The position numbers and the translations under genes are program-made. 58,511 bases of DNA from Streptomyces sp. Ru73 (GTDB lineage: Bacteria; Actinomycetota; Actinomycetes; Streptomycetales; Streptomycetaceae): positions 1 to 58,511 of the forward strand of contig NZ_PQSQ01000047.1 of NCBI RefSeq assembly GCF_002920575.1. The letters are read 5' to 3'. This document shows, one piece after another, positions 16,072 to 24,574 of the stretch (its first letter is position 1; each line of letters opens with the position of its first letter). The notes under the pieces were generated by a model. The model searched no databases. It worked only from the letters and a program-made list of their open reading frames with translations, and had not been told where the DNA came from.

Positions 16072-17040
16072 ATGGATACGGCGGACGTGGACGCACACAA
16101 CGACGACCACAGCGAGGGTCACGGCCACAACGACGGCCACGGCTACGACGTACTGGTGGTGGGCTCGGCCAACGCCGACCTGACGGTCCGGGTGGACCGG
16201 CGGCCGGACGCGGGCGAGACCGTGCTCGGTACGGACCTGGTCGAGTCGGCGGGCGGCAAGGGCGCCAACCAGGCCGCCGCCGCTGCCCGGCTCGGCGGCC
16301 GGGTGGCGCTGCTGGCCCGGATCGGCGGCGACTCCTACGGCGAGCTGCTGATGGACGCCCAGCGCGCGGCCGGTACGGACGTCACGCACGTCATCGTCGA
16401 CCCGGAGGCCCGCACCGGCACCGCGATGATCATCGTGGGCGCGGACGGCGACAACAGCATCGTCGTCTCGCTCGGTGCCAACGCGGCGCTCGGCCCCGAG
16501 GACATCGCCGCGGCCCGCGAGGTGATCGCGGGCGCCGCCGTGGTCTCCCTCCAGCTCGAGATCCCGATGGAGTCCGTGGCGGCCACGTCCGCCGTGGCAC
16601 GCGAGGCCGGCACCCGCGTCGTCCTCAACCCCTCCCCGGCGCCCGAGCGCCTCGCCCCCGAGCTGCTCGCCGCCGCCGACCCGCTGGTGGTCAACGAGCA
16701 CGAGGCACGCCGGATCTCCGGCGCGGCGGACGGCGGACCGGCCGACTGGGCCCGCGCGCTGCGCGAACTCGGCGCCCGCTCGGTCGTCGTCACCCTCGGC
16801 GGCGACGGCGCGTACGTCCTGGACGCGGACGGGGAAGCGGCCGTACCGGGCGTCAAGGTGACGGCCGTGGACACCACCGGCGCGGGCGACGCCTTCACCG
16901 GTGCCCTCGCCACCCGCCTCGCGCGCGGCGAGTCCCTGGCCACGGCAGCGCGCTACGCCGTGCGCGTCGGCGCCGCCGCCGTCACCAAGCCCGGCGCCCA
17001 GCCCTCCTACCCGACGCCGGACGAACTCCCGGCAGGCTGA
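16072..17040 (+). CDS. rbsK: ribokinase (PfkB family)
   Basis: The protein is 322 residues from the ATG at 16072, or 343 from a GTG at 16009. PfkB signature 1 is GGKGANQAAAAARLGG and signature 2 is DTTGAGDAFTGAL, with the catalytic aspartate in GAGD. It phosphorylates D-ribose or a related pentose at O5, completing an import-and-activate operon without rbsD. The N-terminus carries an unusual His/Asp/Gly-rich stretch (DAHNDDHSEGHGHNDGHG) before the first strand YDVLVVGSANAD. It ends 10 nt before the convergent ornithine-cyclodeaminase-like gene. Confidence 0.92.
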   Translation: MDTADVDAHNDDHSEGHGHNDGHGYDVLVVGSANADLTVRVDRRPDAGETVLGTDLVESAGGKGANQAAAAARLGGRVALLARIGGDSYGELLMDAQRAAGTDVTHVIVDPEARTGTAMIIVGADGDNSIVVSLGANAALGPEDIAAAREVIAGAAVVSLQLEIPMESVAATSAVAREAGTRVVLNPSPAPERLAPELLAAADPLVVNEHEARRISGAADGGPADWARALRELGARSVVVTLGGDGAYVLDADGEAAVPGVKVTAVDTTGAGDAFTGALATRLARGESLATAARYAVRVGAAAVTKPGAQPSYPTPDELPAG

Positions 17041-17050
17041 GCCGGTCCGC

Positions 17051-17962
17051 TCAGGGCCGTACCGCCGCCAGCTCCGCCGCCACCGCGACCTCCGTACCGG
17101 CGAGGCCCACCGAGGAGAACAGGGTGATCCGGCCGGCGGCGGCGCGGCCCGGCGCCTCGCCCGCCAGCACGGCGCCCAGCTCGACCGCGGCGGCCGGGTC
17201 GATGAGGTGGTCCGGGCCGTACGCCGCCGTCTGCGCCCGCGAGTCCGTGACGACCACGTCCGCGCGGGCGATCAGCTCCGGCGGCAGCTCGGACCCCGTA
17301 CGCATCTTGGTGCCGAGGGTGGATATCAGGGTGCCGGGCGCGATCCAGTCCGCCTCCAGGACGGGGGAGCGGCTGGAGGTCGCGGTGATCACGACGTCCC
17401 GGTCGCGCACCGCGGCCTCGGCGGTCGGGGCCGCCACCGCCGGAATGCCCAGCTCGGCGCTGACCCGCGCCACGAAAGCGCGCACCCGCTCCGGGCGGCG
17501 CGCGAACACCGCCACCTCGGCCGGCCGGCGCACGGCCGCCAGCGCCCACAGCTGCGCGTACGCCTGGGTGCCCGCGCCGATCACGCCCAGCCGGGCCGCG
17601 TCGGGCCGGGCCAGCGCGTCGACCGCCACCGCGCCGATCGCGCCCGTGCGCCGCGGACCCAGCTCCCGGCCGTGCACCACGGCGAGCAGCGCGCCCGACG
17701 CGCTGTCCCAGACGGCGACCAGCTGCTCGCCGCCACGGGTGTCGTAGGCGCGGAAGCCGTGCCGGGCGGCGGACGCCTCGGCGCCCGCGGTGAACACCAG
17801 GTCCCGGTCGCCCACCGGGGCCGCCAGCCGGGCCGGTGCCGCCAGCTCCTTGCGGTGGTGGGCGAGGAGCGCACGGCGCACCGCCGCCACCGCCGTCCCC
17901 GCGTCCAGCCGCGCCCGCACCTCCTCGTCACCGATCAGCAGCGGCGTGCCGTCCCGTGTCAT
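17051..17962 (-). CDS. ornithine cyclodeaminase / mu-crystallin family protein
   Basis: This 303-residue NAD(P)-binding protein has the Rossmann motif GVIGAGTQAYAQLWAL and the family features TGAIGAVAVDALARPDA and TLISTLGTKMRTGSEL. Family members include ornithine cyclodeaminase (ornithine to proline plus ammonia), alanine dehydrogenase, and ketimine or pyrroline reductases, which cannot be told apart here. The ATG at 17962 overlaps the stop of the nitrilase-VanX gene (ATGA). As last gene of a three-gene operon that appears to process peptides and amides, it may act on a released amino or imino acid; this is inference. Confidence 0.85.
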   Translation of the reverse strand: MTRDGTPLLIGDEEVRARLDAGTAVAAVRRALLAHHRKELAAPARLAAPVGDRDLVFTAGAEASAARHGFRAYDTRGGEQLVAVWDSASGALLAVVHGRELGPRRTGAIGAVAVDALARPDAARLGVIGAGTQAYAQLWALAAVRRPAEVAVFARRPERVRAFVARVSAELGIPAVAAPTAEAAVRDRDVVITATSSRSPVLEADWIAPGTLISTLGTKMRTGSELPPELIARADVVVTDSRAQTAAYGPDHLIDPAAAVELGAVLAGEAPGRAAAGRITLFSSVGLAGTEVAVAAELAAVRP

Positions 17963-19323
17963 GCGCTCAGCTCCTTCGGGCCGTACAGGCAGTGGTCCGC
18001 ACCGGTCATCACTGCCCAGTACCGGTCGCCGTACGACCAGTGCCACCACTCCGTGGGGTAGTTGACCAGGCCCGCACCGGAGAGCGCGGCGCCCAGTATC
18101 CGGCGGTGGGCGCGGGCCTCCGGGCTCAGTCCGGGCGCGTGGGTGAAGCAGGCGCCGCGGCTCTCCTCCGGGTCGGCGTTCAGCCGCGTCCCCATGTCCA
18201 GCTCCGTGCCGCCGGCCGTGGTCAGCAGCAGGTCCACCGCGCCGCCCGCGCTGTGCGGCGCGATCTCCGGCGGGGAGACGTACCGGCTCGCGGCGTCCCG
18301 GAGGCGCGCGGGCGGCCACTCCGGATGCGCGGCCCGCAACTCATCGGCGTACTCCTCGAAGTAGCGGCGCTGCAGGGCCGGCGGGCGGTACCCCTCCGCC
18401 ACCCGCAGCCGCAGGCCGTCGGGCAGCGCCTCCTGCGCGCGCAGCAGCCGCTCCACCACGCCGGCCCGCAGGTGCGCGAAGGCGCCCGCCGGGTCCTCGC
18501 GGACATCGGAGACCAGCAGCTCCGGCGCCGCCGTCCGCACGTCGACCAGCGGCTCACCGCACTCCACGACCGGCACCGCCGCCACCGCCGGGTCCGACAT
18601 CAGCGTGATCCGCTCCCGCAGGTCGGCGCAGGCGAGGCCGGGCCGGTCGGCCGCGTCCGCGAGCCGGCCGGCGTCCGGGGACCACGCGCCGCTCAGTCCG
18701 CAGGCGGGGCCCGGGCTGCCGGGGCCCAGGCCGTTGGCCAGCACCACGTGCATGCCGTACTCCCGGGCGCCCTTGGCGTACCCCAGGGCCACCCGCTCGG
18801 GATCGCTGTGGAACGCGCTCGCCAGCAGCACCCCGCAGCCGTCCGCCGCGGCCCGCTCCCACACCTCCGCATGCGCGGTGTCGTAGCACGTGGCCAGTGC
18901 GATGCGGAGACCGCCGTGCGTGAACCGGCCGTCCGTGCGGCCCGGCGTGAAGACCGCCTTCTCCGGGCCGTACAGATGGCGCTTGTCGTAGCGGGTCAGC
19001 AGCGCGCCGTCCGGGCCGTAGACGTACGACGTCAGGGCCGGGCCGCCGTCCTCGGCGGGCGCCGGGCAGTTGACCACGGCGGCGGTGCCCGTCGCCCGGC
19101 AGGCGGCCCTGACCGGCGCGAGAACCGGGTCGCCGGCGGCGTACGCGAACCGCTCCGGCGCCGCGGCGATGCCGTCCAGCTCATACCCCGTCAGGGCCAG
19201 CTCGGCGAAGACGACGAGGCCGGCGCCGCGCTCGGCGGCCTCGGTGACCAGGCCGGCCATCCGCGCGGCGTTGGCGGCGGGGTCCAGCGGGACGGGGGTG
19301 AACTGCGCTGCTGCGACGATCAT
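17959..19323 (-). CDS. nitrilase-VanX fusion: carbon-nitrogen hydrolase plus D-Ala-D-Ala dipeptidase-like M15 peptidase
   Basis: This single 454-residue frame joins two enzymes. Residues 1-240 form a nitrilase-superfamily amidase with its Glu-Lys-Cys triad visible: E41 (VVFAELALTGY), K114 (RYDKRHLYG), C146 (ALATCYDTA). Residues 245-454 form a VanX/DdpX-like M15D metallopeptidase with Arg313 (EGYRPP), zinc ligands H357 and D364 (APHSAGGAVDLLL), catalytic E425 and zinc ligand H428 (TEWWHW). All key residues of both domains are kept. No signal peptide is seen. The ATG at 19323 overlaps the stop of the upstream peptidase, and its own stop overlaps the next start. An internal ATG at residue 242 could allow separate translation of the dipeptidase. 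Confidence 0.85.
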   Translation of the reverse strand: MIVAAAQFTPVPLDPAANAARMAGLVTEAAERGAGLVVFAELALTGYELDGIAAAPERFAYAAGDPVLAPVRAACRATGTAAVVNCPAPAEDGGPALTSYVYGPDGALLTRYDKRHLYGPEKAVFTPGRTDGRFTHGGLRIALATCYDTAHAEVWERAAADGCGVLLASAFHSDPERVALGYAKGAREYGMHVVLANGLGPGSPGPACGLSGAWSPDAGRLADAADRPGLACADLRERITLMSDPAVAAVPVVECGEPLVDVRTAAPELLVSDVREDPAGAFAHLRAGVVERLLRAQEALPDGLRLRVAEGYRPPALQRRYFEEYADELRAAHPEWPPARLRDAASRYVSPPEIAPHSAGGAVDLLLTTAGGTELDMGTRLNADPEESRGACFTHAPGLSPEARAHRRILGAALSGAGLVNYPTEWWHWSYGDRYWAVMTGADHCLYGPKELSA

Positions 19324-20636
19324 TTGCCCATCATGCACCCGCCCACTGACATCCGGCACTCGGCCGCCGTCCGCACCAGCTCCCGCACCTGGCCGACGAT
19401 GGCCACCCGGTTGCGGACGAAGGCAGGGTCGGTGACCGTGCCGGTCTTCGGGTCGGTGTTGCCGGGGCCGAACTCCAGCACCGGCGTGTGCAGATGGCCG
19501 CCCGGCAGGGACGGGGCCACCGCGTCCCGCAGCAGCGTGGCCCGGTAGGCGATCTCGTTGGAGAGGTAGTTGCCGCCGCCGCCCGCGCGCGCCGTGGACC
19601 CGGGAGTCGGCCCGTCCGGACGCTTCACGGGCTCGGTGCCGCCCGCCGGGATCTCGGTGACCTCGGTGTGGTCGTACACCGGGTACGGCCCCGTGCCGGC
19701 GTGCGTCAGCGCTTCGTAGGGCAGCGTCGTACGCGTCCACTGGGGCTGCGGACGGACCGTCGGCACGCCGCGCGCGATCGGCACCGTCTCCGTGCGCGAC
19801 TCCCGCGCGTTGTCCGGGTAGCCGCCCCGCCAGGCCCCGTTGGTGCGCTCCACGTCGAAGCGGCCCGGGCTGCCCTGGCTCACCGTGGTGAAGAGATCGA
19901 CCTGGCGCGGCCCGGGACGGAAGTGCGGCAGCAGCGTGTGCTCCACCGTGCCGGCGGCGAAGTCCGACCAGCGCACCGGGAAGACCGCGGTCTCGATCCG
20001 TACGGTCCGCCCCGAGGGCGTGCGCAGCGTCGTCCCGTCCAGCGCGAGCGCCGCGGCCCCCGAGGGGTTGCTGCGCCGCGGGTCCGCGTCCAGCTGGAAC
20101 GGGTCGAAGCCGGTCACCACGACACGGGTCACGCGGCGGCCCGCCGGCAGGTCGATGGAGTCCTCGCCCCGGGAGGCGCGCTCCAGCGCCCCGGAGAGCG
20201 CAGCGCGCCGCTCCTCGGACAGCTCGAAGGACGGCTCCCAGGTACGCAGCGCCCGGGTCAGCTCCAGCCGCGCCCAGTACAGCGGCCGGTCGTCGTCCCT
20301 GCTGAGGTCACCGCCCGCCGGGCCGCGCCCCTGCACCCGGTCGACGGCCCGGTCCCACAGCGCACGCCCGGCCCGTTCGACGTACCGTTTCGCCGCCCCG
20401 TACGACCGGGTGGCGGCCAGCCCCCGTGCGAACCGAGGCCCGGCGTCGTCGAATCCGCTGCGGCGCAGTATCTCCCGCGGCGCCTCCAGGGCGAGCCGCT
20501 GCTCCTCCACGGCGACGGGGGACGGGCCCGTGTCCGGTGCCCGGTCGCGGGCGGCGGCCGGGGCGGTCAGGGCCAGCGGGAGCGCGGTGGCCAGTGCGGT
20601 GCCGAGGGCGAGGAGTCCGGTACGTATGTGTCTCAT
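19320..20636 (-). CDS. secreted pyroglutamyl-peptidase-like protein with Ser in place of the catalytic Cys
   Basis: The 438-residue protein starts with a Sec signal peptide (MRHIRTGLLALGTALATALP, cleavage near APAAA). A helical region of about 130 residues precedes a peptidase C15-like domain: VTGFDPFQLDADPRRSNPSG corresponds to the family start, and E263 in FDVERTNGAWRGGYPDN matches the catalytic glutamate segment. The segment GNYLSNEIAYR aligns with the catalytic cysteine region but has Ser359, and H383 (GGHLHTPVLE) matches the catalytic histidine. Family members remove N-terminal pyroglutamate. It is first in the operon and should act outside the cell. Activity is uncertain because of the Cys-to-Ser change. 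Confidence 0.78.
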   Translation of the reverse strand: MRHIRTGLLALGTALATALPLALTAPAAARDRAPDTGPSPVAVEEQRLALEAPREILRRSGFDDAGPRFARGLAATRSYGAAKRYVERAGRALWDRAVDRVQGRGPAGGDLSRDDDRPLYWARLELTRALRTWEPSFELSEERRAALSGALERASRGEDSIDLPAGRRVTRVVVTGFDPFQLDADPRRSNPSGAAALALDGTTLRTPSGRTVRIETAVFPVRWSDFAAGTVEHTLLPHFRPGPRQVDLFTTVSQGSPGRFDVERTNGAWRGGYPDNARESRTETVPIARGVPTVRPQPQWTRTTLPYEALTHAGTGPYPVYDHTEVTEIPAGGTEPVKRPDGPTPGSTARAGGGGNYLSNEIAYRATLLRDAVAPSLPGGHLHTPVLEFGPGNTDPKTGTVTDPAFVRNRVAIVGQVRELVRTAAECRMSVGGCMMGK

Positions 20637-20726
20637 GGGGCGAGTAAAGCGGGCGGGGCCACTGTGCCGGTAGGGGGCAACCGGCCGCCCGTGGCCGCAC
20701 CGGAGCAGGCCACCCGCCCCCGAGGA

Positions 20727-21776
20727 CTACGCCTCCACCCCGAACCCGTACACCGTCCGCGACCGGAACACCTGCCCCGGGCGCAGCACCGTGCCGGGGA
20801 AGTCGGGCCGGTTGGGGGAGTCGGGGAAGTGCTGCGTCTCCAGGGCGATGCCGGCGCCCGCCACGTAGGGGCGCCCGGTGGTGCCCGCATACGTGCCGTC
20901 CAGGTGCTCGGCCGTGTAGAGCTGCACGCCCGGCTCCGTCGTGGAGAGCCGGACGGTGCGCCCGGAGGCGGGGTCGGACAGCTCGGCCACCGGGCGCGGC
21001 GCGGGCGGCTCCTCGGAGGGCGCGCCGATCGTCCCGGCGCCGTCACCCACCACGAAGGTGTGGTCGTACCCGCGGCCGACGGTGCGCCGTGCGCGGAAGT
21101 CGAAGCGGGTGCCGGTGACCGGGGCCGGCGGCCCGGTGGGGACGCCCGTGCCGTCCACCGGGAGGTAGTGGTCGGCGGCCATCCGGAGCCGGTGCGTCCC
21201 GGCGCCGCCGCTGCCGTCCCCGCTGAGGTTGAAATACGTGTGGTTGGTGAGGTTGACGACGGTCGGCGCGTCCGAGGTGGCGCGGTAGTCGCAGGTGAGC
21301 TCGCCGGCCGCGGAGAGGGTGTACCGGACGCGCACGTCCACGGCCCCGGGGAAGCCCTCCTCGCCGTCCGCCGAGACGCGCCGCAGCTCCACCCCGTCCG
21401 GGCACGGCGCGGCGTCCCACACGGCGGTGGAGAAGTTCGCGACGCCGCCGTGCAGGCAGTTCGGCCCGTCGTTGGCGGGCAGCGCGTACCGCTTGCCGTC
21501 CAGGGTGAAGGCCGCGCCCCCGATGCGGTTCGCGTACCGCCCGACGAGCGCCCCGAAGTACGACTCGCCGTGCGCCTCGTACCCGGCGAGGTCCGGGAAG
21601 CCGAGGACGGTCTCGCCCCGCTCGCCGTGCCGGCCGGGCGTCTCGATGCTCTGCACGATGCCGCCGTACGTCAGGATCCGTACGCGTACTGCGCCTGCTT
21701 CGAGTGTCCAGCGGTGGACGATACTGCCGTTTTTCGAGGTGCCGAAGGGTTCTCCGGCGACGTGCGTCGCGCTCAT
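20727..21776 (-). CDS. galM: aldose 1-epimerase
   Basis: This 349-residue galactose-mutarotase-fold protein has the conserved substrate-binding motif NLTNHTYFNLSG (catalytic histidine) and the region VQLYTAEHLDG. The C-terminal TGRPYVAGAGIALETQHFPDSPN contains the catalytic glutamate and the ETQ-x-x-PD-x-PN signature. It interconverts alpha and beta anomers of hexoses. No signal peptide is present, so it is cytosolic. It lies alone, 90 nt after the pyroglutamyl-peptidase-like gene start and 41 nt from the SGNH hydrolase stop, in the same direction as both. Confidence 0.92.
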   Translation of the reverse strand: MSATHVAGEPFGTSKNGSIVHRWTLEAGAVRVRILTYGGIVQSIETPGRHGERGETVLGFPDLAGYEAHGESYFGALVGRYANRIGGAAFTLDGKRYALPANDGPNCLHGGVANFSTAVWDAAPCPDGVELRRVSADGEEGFPGAVDVRVRYTLSAAGELTCDYRATSDAPTVVNLTNHTYFNLSGDGSGGAGTHRLRMAADHYLPVDGTGVPTGPPAPVTGTRFDFRARRTVGRGYDHTFVVGDGAGTIGAPSEEPPAPRPVAELSDPASGRTVRLSTTEPGVQLYTAEHLDGTYAGTTGRPYVAGAGIALETQHFPDSPNRPDFPGTVLRPGQVFRSRTVYGFGVEA

Positions 21777-21817
21777 GCGGCGAGCCTAAGCCCGCGCGCG
21801 GCCGTCCCCGTGCCGGG

Positions 21818-22741
21818 TCAGCCGCGGCCCTCGGGGCGCGTCACGGTGCGGTAGGCCATCTCGGCCAGTTCGCGCTGGCCCCGTTTGCTCGGGTGGAACC
21901 AGTCCCATTCGCTCAACTCGCGCCCGGTGAAGCGGTAGTCGAAAACGGCCTGGTCGAACCGGCAGCGGCGGTCCTTCTCGCACTCCTCGCGCAGCGCCTT
22001 GTTGTACGCCTCCACCTGGTCCCGCACCGCCACCCTGCGCGCGTCGGCGGCGGGCGAGAGGTCGTCGGCGCCGCGCAGCATCGACTGGCAGATCCCGAGC
22101 CGCCAGATCTGCTTGCCCACCGGGTTCTCGCGGCCCTGGGACCACAGCCGCATCAGGTCGGGCACCGCCGCGACATAGATCTGCGTCTTGGGCAGGGCCT
22201 GCCGCAGCTTCTGCAGGGACGTCCGGAAACCGGCGCGGAATTCGGCCGTCGACGTCATGGCGGAGGCGTTGTTGCGGCAGGCGTCGTTGGCGCCGATGAG
22301 GATCGTGACGAGTTCGGGTTTGTGCGGAACCGCGCGGTCGATCTGGCGCGGCAGGTCGGCCATCAGCGCTCCGGTCCGCGCGTAGTTCCAGGCGTGCCCG
22401 GAACCCTTCGTGACCAGGCGGCTCGCCAGGCTGCGCACGGCGGGGTCGGTGCCTGTCGCCCATGAGGCGGACGTGCAGTCGGCGAGCAGCCCGCAGGCGT
22501 CGAACCCGGCCGTTATCGAGTCACCGAGGGCGGCCACGGAGTCCGGACGGGTGTCCCAAACCCGTGTGGGGGAGGCGTGCGGACGGGCCGGTTCCGTGCG
22601 GCCGCGCGCACCTGGGGAGTTGTCGTCACCGGAGCCGGAACCGCAGGCCGTGGCGGTGAGGAGGAGGGCGGCGGCGAGCGCTGCGGGCAGTGTTACCGGC
22701 CGCCGGCGGGGGCGTCCGGCGGCCCAGTCGATCTTTGCCAT
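21818..22741 (-). CDS. SGNH/GDSL hydrolase lipoprotein
   Basis: The 307-residue protein has a twin-Arg-rich N-terminus, a hydrophobic stretch and the lipobox-like ATAC, so it is predicted to be a lipoprotein. Block I is ALGDSITAGFD (catalytic Ser), block III GANDACRNN, and block V DWFHPSKRG (catalytic Asp and His). Several extra cysteines (ACGLLADC, KDRRC, ICQS) could form disulfides outside the cell. A strong GGAGGGGG lies upstream of the ATG. Family members are esterases or acylhydrolases; the acyl substrate is unknown. Confidence 0.9.
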   Translation of the reverse strand: MAKIDWAAGRPRRRPVTLPAALAAALLLTATACGSGSGDDNSPGARGRTEPARPHASPTRVWDTRPDSVAALGDSITAGFDACGLLADCTSASWATGTDPAVRSLASRLVTKGSGHAWNYARTGALMADLPRQIDRAVPHKPELVTILIGANDACRNNASAMTSTAEFRAGFRTSLQKLRQALPKTQIYVAAVPDLMRLWSQGRENPVGKQIWRLGICQSMLRGADDLSPAADARRVAVRDQVEAYNKALREECEKDRRCRFDQAVFDYRFTGRELSEWDWFHPSKRGQRELAEMAYRTVTRPEGRG

Positions 22742-23066
22742 CCCCTGTCCCCCTCCGACGTGCGAGTGATATCTCTTCCGTGAGCGACGGTACGTCACTC
22801 CTCGGCGGTCACCGCGCGGTAGCCTCGCCCCGTGGCCGTCGGGCGGCGACCCGAAGGAGTAGCGCACTCCGTACGAACAAATTACAACACGTCATTTCCT
22901 GTCCCTTTTGTGGCGAATTGAGCCCCATGGTGTTTACTGTAGGTAACCTTGCGTGCTGGTGCCGAAGTGATCATTGGGGCAGAATGTCAGCAGCTGTCCC
23001 GGCCGCGACCGGAACGGGCACGAGGCCGCTGGGGAAGGCGAACCTCGAACCGTACTGGAGGTCCCG
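22742..23066. other. 325-nt divergent intergenic region
   Basis: No gene was found. The stretch 22875-22950 is unusually AT-rich for this genome. It holds a possible rightward promoter, TTGAGC (22918-22923), 16 nt, TAGGTA (22940-22945), which would serve the DUF3145 gene. Confidence 0.45.
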
Positions 23067-23561
23067 GTGACGACACGTGGAGTTCTGTACGTCCACTCCG
23101 CTCCGCGCGCGCTGTGCCCGCACGTCGAATGGGCCGTCGCGGGCGTCCTCGGCGTGCGCGTCAATCTCGACTGGATCCGCCAGCCCGCCTCACCCGGCAC
23201 CTGGCGCGCCGAGTTCTCCTGGCAGGGTGAGTCCGGCACCGCCTCCAAGCTCGCCTCGGCGCTGCGCGGCTGGCACCTCCTGCGCTTCGAAGTGACCGCC
23301 GAGCCGTGCGCCGCGGCCGAGGGCGAGCGCTACAGCTCCACCCCCGAGCTGGGCATCTTCCACGCCGTCACGGGCATCCACGGCGACATCCTGATCCCCG
23401 AGGACCGGCTGCGGGCCGCGCTGGCCCGCTCGGCGCGCGGCGAGACCGACCTGGAGGCCGAGGTCGCAAGGCTCCTCGGCAAGCCCTGGGACGACGAGTT
23501 GGAGCCCTTCCGGTACGCGGGCGAGGGCGCCCCGGTGCGCTGGCTGCACCAGGTCGTCTGA
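23067..23561 (+). CDS. DUF3145 domain-containing protein
   Basis: The 164-residue protein starts at a GTG preceded by GGAGG. It begins TTRGVLYVHSAPRALCPHVE, the hallmark of DUF3145, and keeps the family length and the WHLLRFEVTAEPC and ELGIFHAVTGIHGDI stretches. It is conserved in actinobacteria, usually beside the fabD-fabH-acpP-fabF cluster as here, though on the opposite strand. No catalytic motif or membrane segment is visible. The function is unknown. Confidence 0.9.
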   Translation: MTTRGVLYVHSAPRALCPHVEWAVAGVLGVRVNLDWIRQPASPGTWRAEFSWQGESGTASKLASALRGWHLLRFEVTAEPCAAAEGERYSSTPELGIFHAVTGIHGDILIPEDRLRAALARSARGETDLEAEVARLLGKPWDDELEPFRYAGEGAPVRWLHQVV

Positions 23562-23620
23562 CGCCCGGCCGGGCAGCGCGTCGTTTCCTTCGAGCGCGCT
23601 CCAGCGCCTACCGTGCGGGC

Positions 23621-24499
23621 ATGGCTGACAACACCTCAGTGGCGGTGCTCGGCACCGGAATCATGGGCGCGGCGATGGCCCGCAACCTCGCCAGGGCGGG
23701 CCTGGAGGTCCGGGTGTGGAACCGCACCCGCGCCAAGGCCGAACCGCTCGCCGAGGACGGCGCGCGCGTCACGGACACCCCGGCCGAGGCCGTGGCGGGC
23801 GCCGACGTCGTCCTGACGATGCTGCACGACGGCCCGGCGGCCCTGGAGACGCTGCGTGCCGCCGGCAGCGCGCTCGGCCCCGGCACGGTCTGGGCGCAGT
23901 GCACCACCGCCGGCATCGAGGCGCTCGGGGAACTCGCCGGCTTCGCCCGGGACCACGGCCTGGTCTTCGTCGACGCGCCCGTCCTGGGCACCAAGCAGCC
24001 CGCGGAGGCGGGGCAGCTGGTCGTCCTCGCGGCCGGCCCCGGCGCCGCCAGGGAACTGCTCGCCCCGGTCTTCGAAGCGGTCGGCAGCCGTACGGTCTGG
24101 GTCGGCGAGAACGGCGACGAGGGCGCCGCCACCCGCCTGAAGCTGGTCATCAACAGCTGGGTCCTCACCGTCACCCACGGCACCGCCGAAGCGCTGGCGC
24201 TCGCCAAGGGGCTCGGCGTCGCCCCGCAGGAGTTCCTGGACGCCGTCGCGGGCGGCCCGCTCGACATGGGCTACCTGCGCGCCAAGACCCAGGCGCTGGT
24301 CGACGGCGACCTCGCGCCCAGCTTCCAGACCCGTACCGCGGAGAAGGACGCCCGGCTCATCGTCGAGGCAGGCAAGGCGGCCGGCGTACGCCTGGACGTC
24401 GTCGCGGCCGGCGCGGAACGCTTCCGCCGCGCCACGGAACAGGGCCACGGCGACGAGGACATGGCAGCGTCCTACTTCGCGAGCTTCGACGAGAAGTAG
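23621..24499 (+). CDS. beta-hydroxyacid dehydrogenase (6-phosphogluconate/3-hydroxyisobutyrate dehydrogenase-like)
   Basis: The protein is 292 residues. The Rossmann motif GTGIMGAAMARNLARAG is followed by NRTRAKAEPL, where Arg after the strand favours NADP. The substrate-binding segment DAPVLGTKQPAEAGQL and catalytic lysine region RLKLVINSW match the family. It likely oxidises a small hydroxy acid or reduces an aldehyde such as glyoxylate or succinic semialdehyde; the substrate is not predictable. There is no Shine-Dalgarno sequence before the ATG, and TACCGT at 23609-23614 sits 7 nt upstream, suggesting a leaderless message. A shared terminator separates it from convergent fabF. Confidence 0.88.
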   Translation: MADNTSVAVLGTGIMGAAMARNLARAGLEVRVWNRTRAKAEPLAEDGARVTDTPAEAVAGADVVLTMLHDGPAALETLRAAGSALGPGTVWAQCTTAGIEALGELAGFARDHGLVFVDAPVLGTKQPAEAGQLVVLAAGPGAARELLAPVFEAVGSRTVWVGENGDEGAATRLKLVINSWVLTVTHGTAEALALAKGLGVAPQEFLDAVAGGPLDMGYLRAKTQALVDGDLAPSFQTRTAEKDARLIVEAGKAAGVRLDVVAAGAERFRRATEQGHGDEDMAASYFASFDEK

Positions 24500-24520
24500 G
24501 ACGCGCGCGGCGCAGCACAC

Positions 24521-24558
24521 GACGAGGCCCGCCCCGGAATCCCGGAGCGGGCCTCGTC
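24521..24558. terminator. bidirectional terminator between the dehydrogenase gene and fabF
   Basis: A perfect 12-bp stem GACGAGGCCCGC / GCGGGCCTCGTC with a 14-nt loop lies between the two convergent stop codons. Confidence 0.85.
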
Positions 24559-24574
24559 ACGTACGACGCGTGCG

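Noticed and set aside
22870..22950. tRNA or other structured RNA in an AT-rich gap
   Set aside because: No cloverleaf or conserved T-loop was found; the AT-rich stretch fits a promoter region.
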